A DNA stretch of 64,000 nt from WTXA01 sp964415195. Lineage in GTDB: Bacteria; Bacillota; TC1. The DNA is taken from the NCBI GenBank assembly GCA_964415195.1, contig CAYPYD010000005.1:1-64000 (forward strand), written 5' to 3'. The notes beneath the pieces were generated by a model that was given only the letters and a program-made list of their open reading frames with translations, searched no databases and had not been told where the DNA came from. The translations under genes were made by a program, and so were the position numbers. Shown piece by piece: positions 18,291-28,441 of the stretch (position 1 is the stretch's first letter; every line of letters begins with the position of its first letter).

Positions 18291-19547
18291 CTATGGGAAA
18301 ACTCCACGAATTTTCCTAGCTTCAACAAGACGTCTCATAGCCACAATAAAGGCCGCTGTTCTCATATCAGTCTTAAATTGATCTTTAGTGTCCCAAACTT
18401 CTTGGAAACTTCTAACCATTATAGTTTCAAGTTTACTATTAATTTCATCTTCATTCCACATTAGTGACTGAAGATTTTGAGCCCACTCGAAATATGATAC
18501 AACAACACCACCAGCATTTGCTAGAATATCAGGTATAATAATAACTCCCATTTTATTTAAAATAACGTCAGCTTCTGAAGTTGTAGGTCCATTTGCACCT
18601 TCAACAATAATTTTAGCTTTTATATTAGGGGCTATTTGTTCAGTTACTTGATTTTCAAGAGCTGCCGGCACTAGTATTTCACAATCTGTAATTAACAGTT
18701 CTTCATGAGAAATGTATTCTACTCCTGGCGCTTCATAGCCTTTAATAACACCGTTAGTAGCAACATAAGTATTTAATTCTGGAATATTTAATCCTTTTAA
18801 ATTTCTTATAGAACAAGAAACATCCCCAACTGCAACAATTTTGCAACCTTCTGCATATAATAATGTAGCACCAATTCTACCTACATTACCATAACCTTGT
18901 ACAGCTACAGTAGCATCTTTCATTGGTTTGCCAAGTTTTTTCATTATCTCTCTTGTAGAGAACATTACGCCTCTACCAGTTGCTTCTGGACGTCCTAGTG
19001 AACCACCTATATCAAGAGGTTTACCTGTAACTACTCCTGGTACAGCATGACCCATAAACATACTATATGTATCCATAATCCAACCCATGATTTGTGCATT
19101 TGTATTAACATCTGGTGCCGGAATATCGCTTAGTGGACCAATCAATGGTAAGATAGCTGCAGTGAATCTTCTTGTTAAATTTTTTAATTCATTAACAGAA
19201 AGTTGAGACGGATCTACCTTTACTCCACCTTTGGCTCCACCATAAGGAATATTAACTACTGCACATTTTAATGACATCCAGGCAGCTAAAGCCTTTACTT
19301 CATCTTGATCAACGTCTTGGTGGTATCTGATTCCACCTTTACAAGGTCCACGTAAACTTGAATGTTGAATTCTATAGCCTTCAAATACCTTGACTGACCC
19401 ATCATCCATTCTTACTGGTAATGCAACTTTAAGTTCCCTTTCAGGATATCTTAGAAAGTTGTATTCGCTATCAGGTACTTTCATCATGTCAGCTGCTTTG
19501 TCTAATGTAGCAAGCATTTGATCATAGGGATTATACTTTTTACTCAT
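18291..19547 (-). CDS. gdh: Glutamate dehydrogenase
   Basis: The 418-residue length matches the hexameric NAD(P)-dependent class. The substrate-binding region PCKGGIRYH and the catalytic lysines K94 and K106 (in PYGGAKGGV) are present, followed by the Rossmann segment VAVQGYGNVG. The enzyme interconverts glutamate with 2-oxoglutarate and ammonia; in amino-acid-fermenting clostridia it normally runs oxidatively. AGGAGG precedes the ATG. The gene is monocistronic with its own strong promoter and terminator, suggesting high and separately controlled expression. Coenzyme choice was not determined. Confidence 0.96.
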   Translation of the reverse strand: MSKKYNPYDQMLATLDKAADMMKVPDSEYNFLRYPERELKVALPVRMDDGSVKVFEGYRIQHSSLRGPCKGGIRYHQDVDQDEVKALAAWMSLKCAVVNIPYGGAKGGVKVDPSQLSVNELKNLTRRFTAAILPLIGPLSDIPAPDVNTNAQIMGWIMDTYSMFMGHAVPGVVTGKPLDIGGSLGRPEATGRGVMFSTREIMKKLGKPMKDATVAVQGYGNVGRIGATLLYAEGCKIVAVGDVSCSIRNLKGLNIPELNTYVATNGVIKGYEAPGVEYISHEELLITDCEILVPAALENQVTEQIAPNIKAKIIVEGANGPTTSEADVILNKMGVIIIPDILANAGGVVVSYFEWAQNLQSLMWNEDEINSKLETIMVRSFQEVWDTKDQFKTDMRTAAFIVAMRRLVEARKIRGVFP

Positions 19548-19581
19548 TGCGATCCTCCTAATTCTTTATTAACCATATATA

Positions 19582-19610
19582 ATTATATGCCTTTAGTATT
19601 TGGTAGTCAA
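19582..19610 (-). promoter_or_regulatory. Sigma-A promoter of gdh
   Basis: On the minus strand TTGACT (19610-19605) and TATAAT (19587-19582) are separated by exactly 17 bases. The -10 is 34 bases upstream of the gdh start codon, leaving a short leader that carries the AGGAGG. Confidence 0.88.
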
Positions 19611-19711
19611 CATTATCTGGTTCTATTTGGATATTATCCCAGGTAATTGATACTTTCTATAAAAACATAAATTATTTAAAAAATATTTGATTATAAATCT
19701 ATAAAATTAAA

Positions 19712-19742
19712 TTCTTGTTGCCTCTCTAAAAGACAACAAGAA
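19712..19742 (-). terminator. Rho-independent terminator after ppdK
   Basis: TTCTTGTTG (19712-19720) pairs with CAACAAGAA (19734-19742). On the minus strand it is followed by TTTAATTTTAT. It lies 26 bases beyond the ppdK stop. Confidence 0.8.
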
Positions 19743-19768
19743 CTAATTCATATATTTACAAATCTATA

Positions 19769-22396
19769 CTATTTATTTATCAATACAGATTGAGCTGCAG
19801 CTAATCTAGCAATTGGTACTCTAAATGGTGAACAGCTTACATAATGAAGTCCTGCTCTATAGCAGAAATCAATTGAAGATGGATCTCCACCATGTTCTCC
19901 ACAAATACCAAGTTTAATATCAGGTCTAGATGCTTTTCCTTTAGTAACTGCCATTTCAACAAGTTGGCCAACACCTTCTTGGTCTAATTTAGCAAATGGA
20001 TCTGCTTCGTATATTTTTTTGTCATAATAGTCATCTAAGAAATTACCAGCATCATCTCTTGAGAATCCAAATGTCATTTGTGTTAAGTCATTCGTTCCAA
20101 AAGAGAAGAATTCAGCTTCTTTTGCAATAGCATCGGCAGTTAAAGCAGCTCTAGGAATTTCAATCATAGTTCCAACAAGATATTCTATCTTAGCATCAGA
20201 ACCACTAATTATTTCATCAGCAATTCTTACTACTATATCTTTTACATATTTGAACTCTTTAACATCTCCTGCTAGTGGAATCATAATCTCAGGTTTAATC
20301 ACATAACCTTTTGCTTTACTTACAAATAAAGCAGCCTCAATTATAGCTCTTGTTTGCATTTCAGCAATTTCAGGGTAGGTTACCGCTAATCTACAGCCTC
20401 TATGACCCATCATTGGATTAAATTCATGTAATGATTCAATTTTCTCCTCTAATGTTTCAACAGACAAGCCCATATCTTTAGCTAGTGCAACAATAGCGTC
20501 TTTATCTTGTGGCAAGAATTCATGTAATGGTGGATCAAGTAATCTTATAGTTACAGGTCTTTCTTCCATCGCTTCATATATTCCAATAAAGTCTTCTCTT
20601 TGCATTGGTAATAATTTTTCTAAAGCTTCTCTTCTATCTGCTTCAGTACTTGATAAAATCATTTTTCTCATTTGGAAGATTCTATCTTCGTTGAAGAACA
20701 TATGTTCAGTCCTAGTAAGTCCAATACCTTCAGCTCCAAATCCAACAGCTCTTTTAGCATCATTTGGTGTGTCAGCATTTGTTCTAATTTTTAATGTTCT
20801 GATTTTATCTGCCCATGCCATCAAAATAGCAAAGTGACCTGAAATAGCAGGTTCTACAGTTTTAATATCTTCTCCATATACATTTCCAGTTGAACCATCA
20901 AGTGAAATATAGTCTCCTTCGTTAAAGACTTTTCCCCCGGCTAATAGAGTTTTCTTTTCTTCATCAATCTTGATTTCTCCACAACCGGCAACACAACATG
21001 TTCCCATGCCTCTAGCTACTACTGCAGCGTGAGATGTCATACCACCTCTAACTGTTAAGATACCTTTTGCAGCTACCATTCCTTCAATATCTTCTGGAGA
21101 AGTTTCAAGTCTCACAAGAATAACCTTCTCATCTCTTTTATCTTTAGCTTCCTTAGCATCTTCAGCTGTGAAGTATATCTTGCCGGCTGCTGCCCCAGGA
21201 GATGCTGGTAAGCCTTTAGCTATAACTTTTGCATCAGCTAAAGATTGTTCATCAAATGCTGGATGTAATAGTTGGTCTAATTGCTTAGGATCAACTTTCA
21301 TAATAGCTTCTTCTTCTGTTATCATTTTTTCTTCCACTAATTCCACAGCAATTCTTAAAGCTGCTTGTGCAGTTCTCTTACCGTTTCTTGTTTGTAGAAT
21401 ATATAGTTTTTTATCTTCAATTGTAAATTCCATATCTTGCATATCTTTATAATGCTTTTCAAGCTTATTTGCGATAGCCATAAATTCATCATAAACTGCA
21501 GGCATATCTTCTTGCAATGTAGCTATGGTCTTAGGAGTTCTAGTTCCAGCAACTACATCTTCACCTTGTGCATTAATTAGGTATTCTCCATATATTAAGT
21601 TTTCGCCAGTTGCAGGGTTTCTTGTGAAAGCAACACCTGTACCTGATGTATCACCAAGATTACCAAATACCATCATTTGAACATTAACTGCAGTCCCCCA
21701 TGAACTTGGAATATCGTGCATTCTTCTGTAAATGTTTGCTCTGTGGTTATCCCATGATCTGAACACAGCTGTAATTGATTCAATCAACTGTACTCTAGGA
21801 TCTTGTGGAAAATCTTCCCCTAATTCATCCTTGTATATTTTTTTAAATGTATTAAGTACATCTTTGAAGTCTTCTGCAGTTAAATCCATATCTGCAACAA
21901 CACCCTTGGATTCTTTAAATTTATCTAATACTCTTTCAAAATGAGATTTTTCTATGCCTTTAACAACATCGGAAAACATTTGAACAAATCTTCTGTATGA
22001 ATCGTAAGCAAATTTAGGGTTATTTGACTTTGCTGCTAAAGCTTCAACTGAAAGATCATTCATTCCTAAATTTAAAACTGTATCCATCATACCTGGCATA
22101 GATGCTCTAGCACCAGAACGTACAGATACTAATAATGGATTTTGATCATCACCGAATTTCTTGCCGGAAATTTTTTCTAAATTGACAATTCCTTCTTCGA
22201 TTTGCATTAATATTTCAGAATCAACTACTCTACCTTTATCATAATAATCATTACAAGCTTCTGTTGAAACAGTAAATCCTTGGGGAATTGGCATTCCTAA
22301 CAATGTCATCTCTGCTAGGTTGGCACCTTTACCACCTAAAAGATTTTTCATAGTAGCATTACCTTCGCTAAACATATAAACGAATTTTTTCGACAT
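19769..22396 (-). CDS. ppdK: Pyruvate, phosphate dikinase
   Basis: The 875-residue protein has the three-part PPDK layout: an N-terminal ATP-grasp domain (about 1-340), a central phosphohistidine domain with GGMTSHAAV (H456), and a C-terminal TIM-barrel PEP/pyruvate domain ending with the GICGEHGGD catalytic cysteine motif. It interconverts PEP, AMP and PPi with pyruvate, ATP and phosphate, and can act in either glycolysis or gluconeogenesis in anaerobes. GGAGG precedes the ATG, and the gene has its own promoter and terminator. No PPDK regulatory protein gene is adjacent. Confidence 0.97.
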   Translation of the reverse strand: MSKKFVYMFSEGNATMKNLLGGKGANLAEMTLLGMPIPQGFTVSTEACNDYYDKGRVVDSEILMQIEEGIVNLEKISGKKFGDDQNPLLVSVRSGARASMPGMMDTVLNLGMNDLSVEALAAKSNNPKFAYDSYRRFVQMFSDVVKGIEKSHFERVLDKFKESKGVVADMDLTAEDFKDVLNTFKKIYKDELGEDFPQDPRVQLIESITAVFRSWDNHRANIYRRMHDIPSSWGTAVNVQMMVFGNLGDTSGTGVAFTRNPATGENLIYGEYLINAQGEDVVAGTRTPKTIATLQEDMPAVYDEFMAIANKLEKHYKDMQDMEFTIEDKKLYILQTRNGKRTAQAALRIAVELVEEKMITEEEAIMKVDPKQLDQLLHPAFDEQSLADAKVIAKGLPASPGAAAGKIYFTAEDAKEAKDKRDEKVILVRLETSPEDIEGMVAAKGILTVRGGMTSHAAVVARGMGTCCVAGCGEIKIDEEKKTLLAGGKVFNEGDYISLDGSTGNVYGEDIKTVEPAISGHFAILMAWADKIRTLKIRTNADTPNDAKRAVGFGAEGIGLTRTEHMFFNEDRIFQMRKMILSSTEADRREALEKLLPMQREDFIGIYEAMEERPVTIRLLDPPLHEFLPQDKDAIVALAKDMGLSVETLEEKIESLHEFNPMMGHRGCRLAVTYPEIAEMQTRAIIEAALFVSKAKGYVIKPEIMIPLAGDVKEFKYVKDIVVRIADEIISGSDAKIEYLVGTMIEIPRAALTADAIAKEAEFFSFGTNDLTQMTFGFSRDDAGNFLDDYYDKKIYEADPFAKLDQEGVGQLVEMAVTKGKASRPDIKLGICGEHGGDPSSIDFCYRAGLHYVSCSPFRVPIARLAAAQSVLINK

Positions 22397-22428
22397 TATA
22401 TTTCCTCCTTAATAAAAAACTACACTTT

Positions 22429-22457
22429 ATTATACCATAAATTTGTTGCTCTTTCAA
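22429..22457 (-). promoter_or_regulatory. Sigma-A promoter of ppdK
   Basis: On the minus strand TTGAAA (22457-22452) is followed after 17 bases by TATAAT (22434-22429). It sits about 32 bases upstream of the ppdK start codon. Confidence 0.85.
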
Positions 22458-22503
22458 AGCATTCTTGTTATATCTTGATAGGTCAAAAAACATTAAATAA
22501 CAT

Positions 22504-23295
22504 CTAAAAGTTCTTACTATAGAATATTTCATACATCTCTTTCTTGATTTCTTTAACGATTTTGTTCTTCTCTCTTAAGGCTAAATCATCTCCAGTGATT
22601 TCAAATAAATATTCATCAAGTACAAAGTCTTTTAATAACATTTTTGTATGAAATATATTTTCTTGATAAACATTTACATCAATCATTTCATACTTATTTT
22701 TAACTTCTTTTGGAATATAGTCTTGTATTGAAGAAATTTTATGATCAATATAGAATTTCTTGCCTTTTAAATCTCTAGTAAATCCTCTTACTCTATAGTC
22801 AATACTGATAATGTCAGAATCGAAACTTTCAATCAGATATTTCAAGCTTTTTAGAGGTGAAATTGTACCACATGAAGAAACATCTATATCTGCTCTAAAT
22901 GAGGATACACCTTTTCTAGGGTGACTTTCAGGGTATGTGTGAACAGTAACATGACTTTTATTCAAGTGTGCTACAACATCTGTAGGTGGAATAACACCTG
23001 CATTACAAGATGAGTCAAGACATCTTTTTGGTATATTTTCTTCAGAAATCATTATTGTTACACTAGCACCTTCAGGATCATAATCCTGTTTGGCAATATT
23101 AAGAACATAGGCTCCTATCATTTCAGTAACATTTTTTAATATATTTGTTACACGCTCTGCATTAAACTGTTCATCAATATATGCTTTATACGCACTTTGT
23201 TCTTCATTATCTCTTGTATAACATATATCAAAAATATTGAAGCTCAAAGTTTTTGTCAGGTTATTAAAGCCGTATAATTTCATTTTTTTTGCCAT
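22504..23295 (-). CDS. speD: S-adenosylmethionine decarboxylase proenzyme (long, E. coli-type)
   Basis: The 263-residue length matches the long bacterial class rather than the short class of about 125 residues. The self-cleavage site is visible as LNKSHVTVHTYPESHP: cleavage between K113 and S114 would create the pyruvoyl cofactor on the larger subunit. The conserved CGTISPLKSLKYL region follows. The enzyme provides decarboxylated AdoMet as aminopropyl donor. GGTGG precedes the ATG. The agmatinase gene lies four bases upstream; no speE lies in the window. Confidence 0.95.
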   Translation of the reverse strand: MAKKMKLYGFNNLTKTLSFNIFDICYTRDNEEQSAYKAYIDEQFNAERVTNILKNVTEMIGAYVLNIAKQDYDPEGASVTIMISEENIPKRCLDSSCNAGVIPPTDVVAHLNKSHVTVHTYPESHPRKGVSSFRADIDVSSCGTISPLKSLKYLIESFDSDIISIDYRVRGFTRDLKGKKFYIDHKISSIQDYIPKEVKNKYEMIDVNVYQENIFHTKMLLKDFVLDEYLFEITGDDLALREKNKIVKEIKKEMYEIFYSKNF

Positions 23296-23298
23296 TTT

Positions 23299-24162
23299 TT
23301 ACCACCTTAAATTGTTGGAAATTATTAATGCAATTTCCCTAACCACTTTACATGCACAAGCAGTCGAAATTCCGCTTGCATCGAGATTGGGAGCTAACTC
23401 TACAATATCAGCACCAATAATATTCAACCCTCTTAAATTTTTAAGACCTTCTATCATTTCTTTAAAAGTAATACCACCAGGTTCTTGAGTTCCTGTACCT
23501 GGAAATATACTTGGATCTAAAACATCTAAATCTATAGTTACATAAACTGGATTATCACCAATCTCGTCAATTAGATTGGTCATTTTATGTAAATCGAAAT
23601 GGTTGGAATCACAATATTTACCTGCGAACAGAAACTCTTCTTTTGTTCCTGATCTTATGCCAAATTGATGAATTCTTGAAGGTTTGATTATATCATTTAT
23701 ACGTCTCATAACTGTCGCATGAGATAATCTTTCACCTTCATATTCATTTCTTAAATCCATATGTGCATCAAGATGTATAATGTGTAATTCCTTGTATTTT
23801 TCTAATACAGCTTCAACAACTGGTAAGGTAACTAGATGTTCTCCACCAACCATAAGAGGTATTTTATTGTCAGCAATTATTCTTTCTGAAAAATCTTTTA
23901 TTTCCTTAAGGACATCTTCAACAGATTTCATCTGAAGATCTAAATCGCCAACATCAATTATTTTGGTATTCAATTCAAGATCAAGGTCCAAATATGGACT
24001 ATAGTTCTCTAACCCATAAGAAGCTTCTCTAATTTCTTCCGGGCCTTGAACAGATCCTTTTTTAAAGGAGGCAGTTCCATCAAAAGGGCAGCCGAAATAT
24101 ACTATTTCTGCTTCATGGTAACTTTTATCGAATGACATGAATGTATTATCAACATTTTTCAT
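23299..24162 (-). CDS. speB: Agmatinase/ureohydrolase
   Basis: The 287-residue protein belongs to the arginase/agmatinase family. The binuclear Mn ligands are visible: H109 in GGEH, D132/H134/D136 in DAHMD, and D211/D213 in TIDLDVLDP. PGTGTQEPGG favours agmatinase over arginase. With speD it supplies putrescine and the aminopropyl donor for spermidine. The ATG at 24162 is preferred, with GAGG nine bases upstream; earlier in-frame ATGs up to 24192 lie deep inside engB and lack an RBS. It overlaps engB by 14 bases. Confidence 0.9.
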   Translation of the reverse strand: MKNVDNTFMSFDKSYHEAEIVYFGCPFDGTASFKKGSVQGPEEIREASYGLENYSPYLDLDLELNTKIIDVGDLDLQMKSVEDVLKEIKDFSERIIADNKIPLMVGGEHLVTLPVVEAVLEKYKELHIIHLDAHMDLRNEYEGERLSHATVMRRINDIIKPSRIHQFGIRSGTKEEFLFAGKYCDSNHFDLHKMTNLIDEIGDNPVYVTIDLDVLDPSIFPGTGTQEPGGITFKEMIEGLKNLRGLNIIGADIVELAPNLDASGISTACACKVVREIALIISNNLRW

Positions 24163-24781
24163 TTTCAACAACCTCATCATTAATCTCATCATTAATATCT
24201 AAACCTAAATATTCATCCATTTTTGATAGTAATTCAGGTATTCCTGTTCGGTCTAACGTTGAGCATGCAACAATTGAATTATAGTCTACCCCAAGTGACT
24301 CTTTTATTACTTTAATATACTTGGCTCTTTGTCCTCTACTAATTTTGTCTGCTTTAGTTGCTGCTAATAAGAAAGGGATATCATAATGCTTAATAAATGC
24401 CATCATATTCTCATCACCTTTAGAAGGTTTATGTCTAATATCTACTAATACAATTATAACTTTCAATTCTTGTCTATCGATAAGATATTGCTCCATCATT
24501 CTTCCCCAGCTCGCTTGAAGATCTTTAGGTACTTTAGCATAACCATAACCGGGCAAGTCAACAAAATAGAAACTATTATTTATAAGAAAATAGTTTATGG
24601 TTCTTGTTTTTCCTGGATTACCACTTGTTTTGGCAAGTTTCTTATTATTTGTAAGCAAATTAATCAGTGAGGATTTCCCCACATTTGATCTGCCAACAAA
24701 TGCAATTTCTTCAATGCCTTCAGTAGGATATTGATCCTTTGCTACTACTGTAGTAAAGAATTCAGCTTGTTTAATTAACAT
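24149..24781 (-). CDS. engB: Ribosome-biogenesis GTPase EngB/YsxC
   Basis: The 210-residue TRAFAC GTPase has G1 GRSNVGKSS (30-38), G3 DLPGYG and G4 ATKAD. It is needed for 50S subunit assembly. The lon-engB pair is the standard Firmicutes arrangement: the ATG starts one base after the lon stop with almost no RBS, so translation is probably coupled. An acidic C-terminal tail (NDEINDEVVENEKC) overlaps the speB start and makes the protein slightly longer than usual. Confidence 0.96.
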   Translation of the reverse strand: MLIKQAEFFTTVVAKDQYPTEGIEEIAFVGRSNVGKSSLINLLTNNKKLAKTSGNPGKTRTINYFLINNSFYFVDLPGYGYAKVPKDLQASWGRMMEQYLIDRQELKVIIVLVDIRHKPSKGDENMMAFIKHYDIPFLLAATKADKISRGQRAKYIKVIKESLGVDYNSIVACSTLDRTGIPELLSKMDEYLGLDINDEINDEVVENEKC

Positions 24782-24782
24782 T

Positions 24783-27134
24783 TTATACCAATGCCTTTTC
24801 TAGAACTTCATCAAAGCTCTCAACTAAAATTATCTCAATTTTATCTCTTACTTCTTCAGGAATTTCTTCAATATTTTTTTCATTGGCTTTTGGTAATATA
24901 ACAGTTTTTATTCCTTCTTTATAGGCAGCAAGAACTTTTTCCTTTACCCCGCCAATAGGTAGAACATTTCCTCTTATTGTGATCTCACCAGTCATAGCAA
25001 TATCTTTTCTGATTTTCTTTTTTAAGAAAATGGACGCTATAACCGTACCCATAGCAATACCTGCTGAAGGTCCATCCTTTGGTATGGCCCCTTCAGGTAC
25101 ATGAATATGAAGGTCCAATCCTAGCTCTTCTAAGCTAGTTTCAATAATGTTCTTTGATTTCAAATAACTTATAGCTGCTTGGACAGATTCTTTCATAACA
25201 TCGCCTAATTGTCCTGTAAGCATCAATTTACCTTTACCTTTATAAATCGTTGCTTCAATGATTAATACATCTCCACCAAATGAGGTAACTGCTAGACCGT
25301 TAACTATGCCAATATCAGTTTTTCTTTTAGCAACATAGTCATTTATTTTTGGGATTCCTAAATAATGAGCTACATCTTTAGTTGCTATATTAATGCTAGT
25401 AAATTTATTACTAAGTATATCAACAGCTATTTTTCTAAGCAATGAGCCTAATTCTCTTTCTAGACTCCTTACTCCACTTTCTCTGGTATAATTTCTTATT
25501 ATTTCCATTAAAGCAGAATCTTGAATTTTTATTTTATATTCCTCTAAGCCATTGGCAATTATTTGTTTTTTAAATAAATGTCTTTTAGCAATTTCCTTTT
25601 TTTCTCTTTCAGTATAACTAGACACTCTAATAATTTCCATTCTATCTCTTAGAGGTGCAGGAATGGTATTTAAAGTATTAGCTGTTGTTATAAACAAGAC
25701 TTCACTTAAATCAAATGGGATTTCAATAAAATGATCACTAAATGAAAAGTTTTGTTCTGGATCAAGAGCTTCTAACAAAGCTGATGAAGGGTCACCCTTA
25801 TAATCGGCACCTAATTTATCAATTTCATCAAGTAGAATTATTGGATTTTTGGTACCAGCTAGTTTCATACTCTGTATGATTCTACCTGGTAGAGCTCCAA
25901 CATAAGTTCTTCTATGCCCTCTTATTTCTGCTTCATCTCTAACTCCACCAAGAGACATTCTTACAAATTTTCTATTTATTGCATCACCTATACTGCTAGC
26001 AAGGGAAGTCTTCCCTGTACCAGGTGGTCCAACAAAGCATAGTATTGGTGCCTTGCTTTTAACCTTGATTAGTTTTTTAACAGCTAGATATTCAATTATT
26101 CTATCTTTCACTTCTTGTAAGCCAAAGTGTCCATCATCAAGTACTTTTTTAACTTTTTCAATATCAATATATTCCTCAGTTTTTTTAACCCAAGGTAAAT
26201 CGAGTAGCCATTCAATATAGTTTCGGATTACAGCACCTTCAGTCATATTGGGATGCATAATTTCTAAACGATCGATTTCTTTTTTTATTTTTTCATAAAC
26301 ACTCTCAGGATAATCCCCATCACTGAGTCTTTCCCTAAGTTTATCTATTTCTTCTTCATAGTCAACTTTTTCATTAAGTTCTTTTTTAATTACTTTTATT
26401 TGTTCACGTAGATAATATTCCTTTTGAGCTTTATCAATATTTTCTTTAACTTTTTCAGCAATTTCTTTTTCTAGTTCGATTAGATTTTTTTCAACCGAAA
26501 TCATACTAAGCACGACTTCTAGTTTTTCTTTTAAATCATTCATTTCAAGAACTTTTTGCTTTTCTGAATAATCAACCATTAGATTTGATACTATTAAATC
26601 TGATGCAGTATTCGGGTTATTAATATTCTTGATTTTTAAAATATTCTCATTAGAGAAATTTACATTCATATTAGTAAAATCATCAAAATCATGTAGCATT
26701 AATCTATTTAAAGCTTTAATTTCTAAACTATCATTATTTAATGGTTCTTCAATTAAAATTGCTTTTCCTTCAAAATGTGTTTTATTTTGATAGATCTTCT
26801 TTAATTCACCTCTAGCAGATGTTTCGATTAATACTCTTACTATTCCTGTAGGGAGTTTCATGATTTGTTTTATTTCGGCAAATACACCAATTTTATATAA
26901 GTTATCAAACCCTGGATCTTCAACCAAGGAATCATTTTGTGCTACTATAAATATTTTCTTTTGGTTATTCATGCCTATGTTTAAAGACTCTATAGATTTT
27001 GATCTCCCCACATCTAGATGTATTGTCGTTTTTGGGAAAATAACCATGCCTCTTAATGGAAGTACTGCTATTGGATCCAAACTTAAAAAGTTGATTGCAC
27101 TATCATCATAATATTCTATAAAATTGTCACTCAT
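24783..27134 (-). CDS. lon: ATP-dependent protease Lon
   Basis: The 783-residue LonA protease has an N-terminal substrate-recognition domain (about 20-215), a coiled-coil stretch (215-300), an AAA+ domain with Walker A GPPGTGKTS (369-377) and ILLDEIDK, and a C-terminal protease domain with the Ser-Lys dyad S690 (GPSAG) and K733. It degrades misfolded and regulatory proteins. AAGGAGG precedes the ATG. A weak hairpin separates it from clpX. Confidence 0.97.
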   Translation of the reverse strand: MSDNFIEYYDDSAINFLSLDPIAVLPLRGMVIFPKTTIHLDVGRSKSIESLNIGMNNQKKIFIVAQNDSLVEDPGFDNLYKIGVFAEIKQIMKLPTGIVRVLIETSARGELKKIYQNKTHFEGKAILIEEPLNNDSLEIKALNRLMLHDFDDFTNMNVNFSNENILKIKNINNPNTASDLIVSNLMVDYSEKQKVLEMNDLKEKLEVVLSMISVEKNLIELEKEIAEKVKENIDKAQKEYYLREQIKVIKKELNEKVDYEEEIDKLRERLSDGDYPESVYEKIKKEIDRLEIMHPNMTEGAVIRNYIEWLLDLPWVKKTEEYIDIEKVKKVLDDGHFGLQEVKDRIIEYLAVKKLIKVKSKAPILCFVGPPGTGKTSLASSIGDAINRKFVRMSLGGVRDEAEIRGHRRTYVGALPGRIIQSMKLAGTKNPIILLDEIDKLGADYKGDPSSALLEALDPEQNFSFSDHFIEIPFDLSEVLFITTANTLNTIPAPLRDRMEIIRVSSYTEREKKEIAKRHLFKKQIIANGLEEYKIKIQDSALMEIIRNYTRESGVRSLERELGSLLRKIAVDILSNKFTSINIATKDVAHYLGIPKINDYVAKRKTDIGIVNGLAVTSFGGDVLIIEATIYKGKGKLMLTGQLGDVMKESVQAAISYLKSKNIIETSLEELGLDLHIHVPEGAIPKDGPSAGIAMGTVIASIFLKKKIRKDIAMTGEITIRGNVLPIGGVKEKVLAAYKEGIKTVILPKANEKNIEEIPEEVRDKIEIILVESFDEVLEKALV

Positions 27135-27155
27135 AAATTCGCCTCCTTACAAGAA

Positions 27156-27177
27156 AAGCAACAGTAGTCTGCTGCTT
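27156..27177 (-). terminator. Possible attenuating hairpin between clpX and lon
   Basis: The arms AAGCAGCAG and CTGTTGCTT (minus strand) pair over nine positions with one G-U, across a four-base loop, followed by TTCTTG. It is weak as a terminator and may only reduce read-through. Confidence 0.45.
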
Positions 27178-27182
27178 AATTC

Positions 27183-28433
27183 TTAAGATATTTTCTTTTT
27201 CCTTAATATTGGCTTTGCACCATTTTTAACTACTTCTTCTGTTATTTCACATTCAGTTATATTTGGCTTTGATGGAATATCATACATAACATCAGTCATA
27301 ATATGTTCCATGATGCTTCTAAGACCTCTTGCTCCAGTTTTTCTCTTTAATGCTTCTTCAGCAATAGCTTTAATCGCTTTTTCATCTACCTTCAAGTTTA
27401 CACTATCATATTTTAATAATAATTCAAACTGTTTTAGTAGAGCATTTTTAGGCTCTTGTAATATTCTTATCAAGGCTTTCTTATCTAAAGGTTCTAAAGT
27501 AGTAATAACTGGAACTCTTCCAATAAACTCCGGTATTAGTCCATACTTTAAAATATCATCTGCTTGAACATCGTTCAATGGATATTTAACTTCCTTCTTC
27601 TCGCCTTGATTCATATTATTTCCAAATCCTAGTAATCCTTTTCCAGATCTGTTTTCTATTATTTTTTCTAAACCGTTAAAGGCGCCTCCACAGATAAACA
27701 AGATATTCTTAGTATCAATTTCTATATTTTCTTGTTGAGGATGTTTTCTTCCACCATTAGGCGGTACAGTCGCAACAGTTCCTTCAATTATTTTTAATAA
27801 GGCTTGTTGTACACCTTCACCAGAAACGTCTCTTGTGATAGAAACATTTTCAGATTTTCTAGCAATTTTATCAATTTCGTCGATATAGATTATGCCTTTT
27901 TCTGCAAGACTAACATTGTAATCTGCAGCTTGTATCAATCTAAGCAAGATATTTTCGACGTCATCTCCTACGTAGCCAGCTTCTGTCAAGGTTGTAGCAT
28001 CAGCAATCGCAAATGGAACATTTAAATATTTAGCTAATGATTGAGCTAATAAAGTCTTTCCGCTACCAGTTGGACCAATTAATAAAATATTAGATTTTTG
28101 AAGTTCTATCTCATTATTTTCAATGTCTTGATTAGAGAACAATCTTTTATAATGATTGTAGACAGCAACTGATAAAACCTTTTTAGCTCTATCTTGATTA
28201 ATGACATATTGATCTAAATAAGCTTTAATCTCCTGTGGTTTTGGAAGTTTCTTAAAATCTAGTTCTATATCCTCAGCCATTTCTTCTTCTTCGGTTCTAG
28301 ATACTATCTCCATGCATAATTCAACACATTCATTACAAATAAACACACCAGGTCCTGAGACCAGTTGATCTACTTCAGTTCTATGTTTGCCACAAAATGA
28401 ACAATATAAGCCATCATCTTGGTTCTTTTCCAT
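27183..28433 (-). CDS. clpX: ATP-dependent Clp protease ATP-binding subunit ClpX
   Basis: The 416-residue AAA+ unfoldase starts with a zinc-binding domain (C11, C14, C33, C36), followed by Walker A GPTGSGKT (120-127), IIYIDEIDKI, and an LGFG-containing loop for docking to ClpP. It unfolds substrates for ClpP. The start is preceded by AGGAG and lies eight bases after the clpP stop. Confidence 0.97.
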   Translation of the reverse strand: MEKNQDDGLYCSFCGKHRTEVDQLVSGPGVFICNECVELCMEIVSRTEEEEMAEDIELDFKKLPKPQEIKAYLDQYVINQDRAKKVLSVAVYNHYKRLFSNQDIENNEIELQKSNILLIGPTGSGKTLLAQSLAKYLNVPFAIADATTLTEAGYVGDDVENILLRLIQAADYNVSLAEKGIIYIDEIDKIARKSENVSITRDVSGEGVQQALLKIIEGTVATVPPNGGRKHPQQENIEIDTKNILFICGGAFNGLEKIIENRSGKGLLGFGNNMNQGEKKEVKYPLNDVQADDILKYGLIPEFIGRVPVITTLEPLDKKALIRILQEPKNALLKQFELLLKYDSVNLKVDEKAIKAIAEEALKRKTGARGLRSIMEHIMTDVMYDIPSKPNITECEITEEVVKNGAKPILRKKKIS

Positions 28434-28441
28434 ATTTTCTC